From contig JANXRT010000004.1 of the NCBI GenBank assembly GCA_025356735.1, positions 1-5,658 on the forward strand: DNA of 5,658 nucleotides, read 5' to 3'. Origin of the DNA: Acetobacteraceae bacterium. Lineage in GTDB: Bacteria; Pseudomonadota; Alphaproteobacteria; Acetobacterales; Acetobacteraceae. Every line of letters begins with the position of its first letter. Position 1 is the stretch's first letter. Both the position numbers and the translations under genes were made by a program. The notes beneath the pieces are model-generated. The model was not told the DNA's origin. It worked only from the letters and a program-made list of their open reading frames with translations, and ran no database searches. Below are positions 5,060-5,658 of this stretch, piece by piece.

Positions 5060-5658
5060 ACGGGCGATAGCGAGAACCGTGCCGCCTCGTGCCCGGGCGC
5101 GTAGATGCGGTTGCTGATCTCCGGATGGCGATTGACCAGCGGGCGCGCGTACATCGGGTGCCGCATCGAGCGGACCTCGTGCTCGATGCGAAACAAGGGC
5201 GCGTTGGTGTCGGGATCGACGATGTCGACGAAACGGTACTGGTGCTGGTCGCTTTCCTCGGTGATCAGCCCACGCTCCAGCAGCCGCTTGTGCGGGCCGG
5301 AGAAATCGACCAGCGAGATTTGGATGTGGTGGCCGTCGAAATCCGGCTGCGGCGCGTCGGTCTCGCGGAAATACAGCTTGTTGCCGTCACCGACGATCGC
5401 CCAGGCGTGCGGCCCCCGGTCGTCGGTGCCAATTCCGGAAATACCCTCCAGGATCTCCTGGTAGAACCGCACGATGCCGGGCAGCGTGCCGGGCGGCACG
5501 TCGAAATCGACATAGGGCATGCCGAGCGCGAACGGGCCGAACTGTCCCCGGTCGGGTTCGTGCACGCGGATGCGGTTGCCCCAGGGGCAGGTGACCTCGA
5601 CCGCGTCGTTGGTCTCGGTGAAGCCGAACCGGCTGTCGGCCAGCATCGGTGCTATGCG
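5056..5658 (-). CDS. VOC-superfamily (glyoxalase/dioxygenase-fold) protein, 5' end beyond the right edge
   Basis: An ATG at 5646 would give 196 residues, but the frame stays open through the last four codons to the window edge. The chain at that ATG begins in the middle of a VOC module, with VEVTCPWGNRIRVHEP (16-31 from that ATG) reading as its last strands. The real start is therefore probably to the right. The second module is complete: LGMPYVDFDVP (41-51) as first strand, IVRFYQEILEG (58-68) as the FY-containing helix, LYFRETD (91-97), DGHHIQISLVDF (104-115), and LFRIEHEVRS (151-160). His106/His107 and Glu155 are plausible metal ligands. After it comes a conserved-looking tail, RHPMYARPLVNRHP (162-175). 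The superfamily includes glyoxalases, extradiol dioxygenases and resistance proteins. No specific reaction can be assigned. The stop is 9 bp from that of the convergent M28-like gene. Confidence 0.72.
   Translation of the reverse strand, partial: RIAPMLADSRFGFTETNDAVEVTCPWGNRIRVHEPDRGQFGPFALGMPYVDFDVPPGTLPGIVRFYQEILEGISGIGTDDRGPHAWAIVGDGNKLYFRETDAPQPDFDGHHIQISLVDFSGPHKRLLERGLITEESDQHQYRFVDIVDPDTNAPLFRIEHEVRSMRHPMYARPLVNRHPEISNRIYAPGHEAARFSLSPV

Overview
The window is very G+C-rich, and most of it is tightly packed protein-coding sequence on both strands. Codon choice (strong G/C at third positions), the gene families and the long antisense open frames all suggest an alphaproteobacterium, perhaps Rhodospirillales or a relative. 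That placement is inferred from general character and not from a marker gene. There are no rRNA, tRNA, CRISPR or transposase signals. The content looks chromosomal and metabolic rather than mobile.

Layout, left to right. (1) The leftmost block reads on the minus strand: an FAD-dependent oxidoreductase of the L-2-hydroxyglutarate oxidase type (295-1401), then after 63 bp the first 77 codons of an NAD-type short-chain dehydrogenase that runs off the left edge. (2) A DedA-family membrane protein (1551-2168, plus) diverges from the oxidoreductase across a roughly 150-bp intergenic region with an A+T-rich core. (3) A minus-strand pair follows: gluconokinase (3179-3685), then an SMP-30/gluconolactonase protein (2182-3117). 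A two-part palindromic element lies between them and overlaps the kinase stop codon. (4) On the plus strand, 3838-5046 encodes an exported protein. It reads as a PA-domain plus M28 aminopeptidase scaffold in which most zinc ligands are lost but an HExxH motif is present. (5) A minus-strand VOC (glyoxalase/dioxygenase-fold) gene converges on it with 9 bp between the stop codons. This gene is open at the right edge and so is incomplete.

How the genes work together. The one clear pathway unit is lactonase plus kinase: glucono-1,5-lactone to gluconate to 6-phosphogluconate, feeding the Entner-Doudoroff or pentose phosphate routes. The oxidoreductase and the SDR form a plausible second transcription unit acting on hydroxy acids or hydroxyacyl substrates, but their substrates cannot be read from sequence. 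The DedA, M28-like and VOC genes have no evident link to these pathways.

I did not find a convincing new multi-gene system. The most unusual items are the M28-like protein with a rebuilt metal site, the palindromic element over the gntK stop, the DedA protein with Thr at a normally acidic position, and a small hairpin spanning both stop codons of the last two genes.
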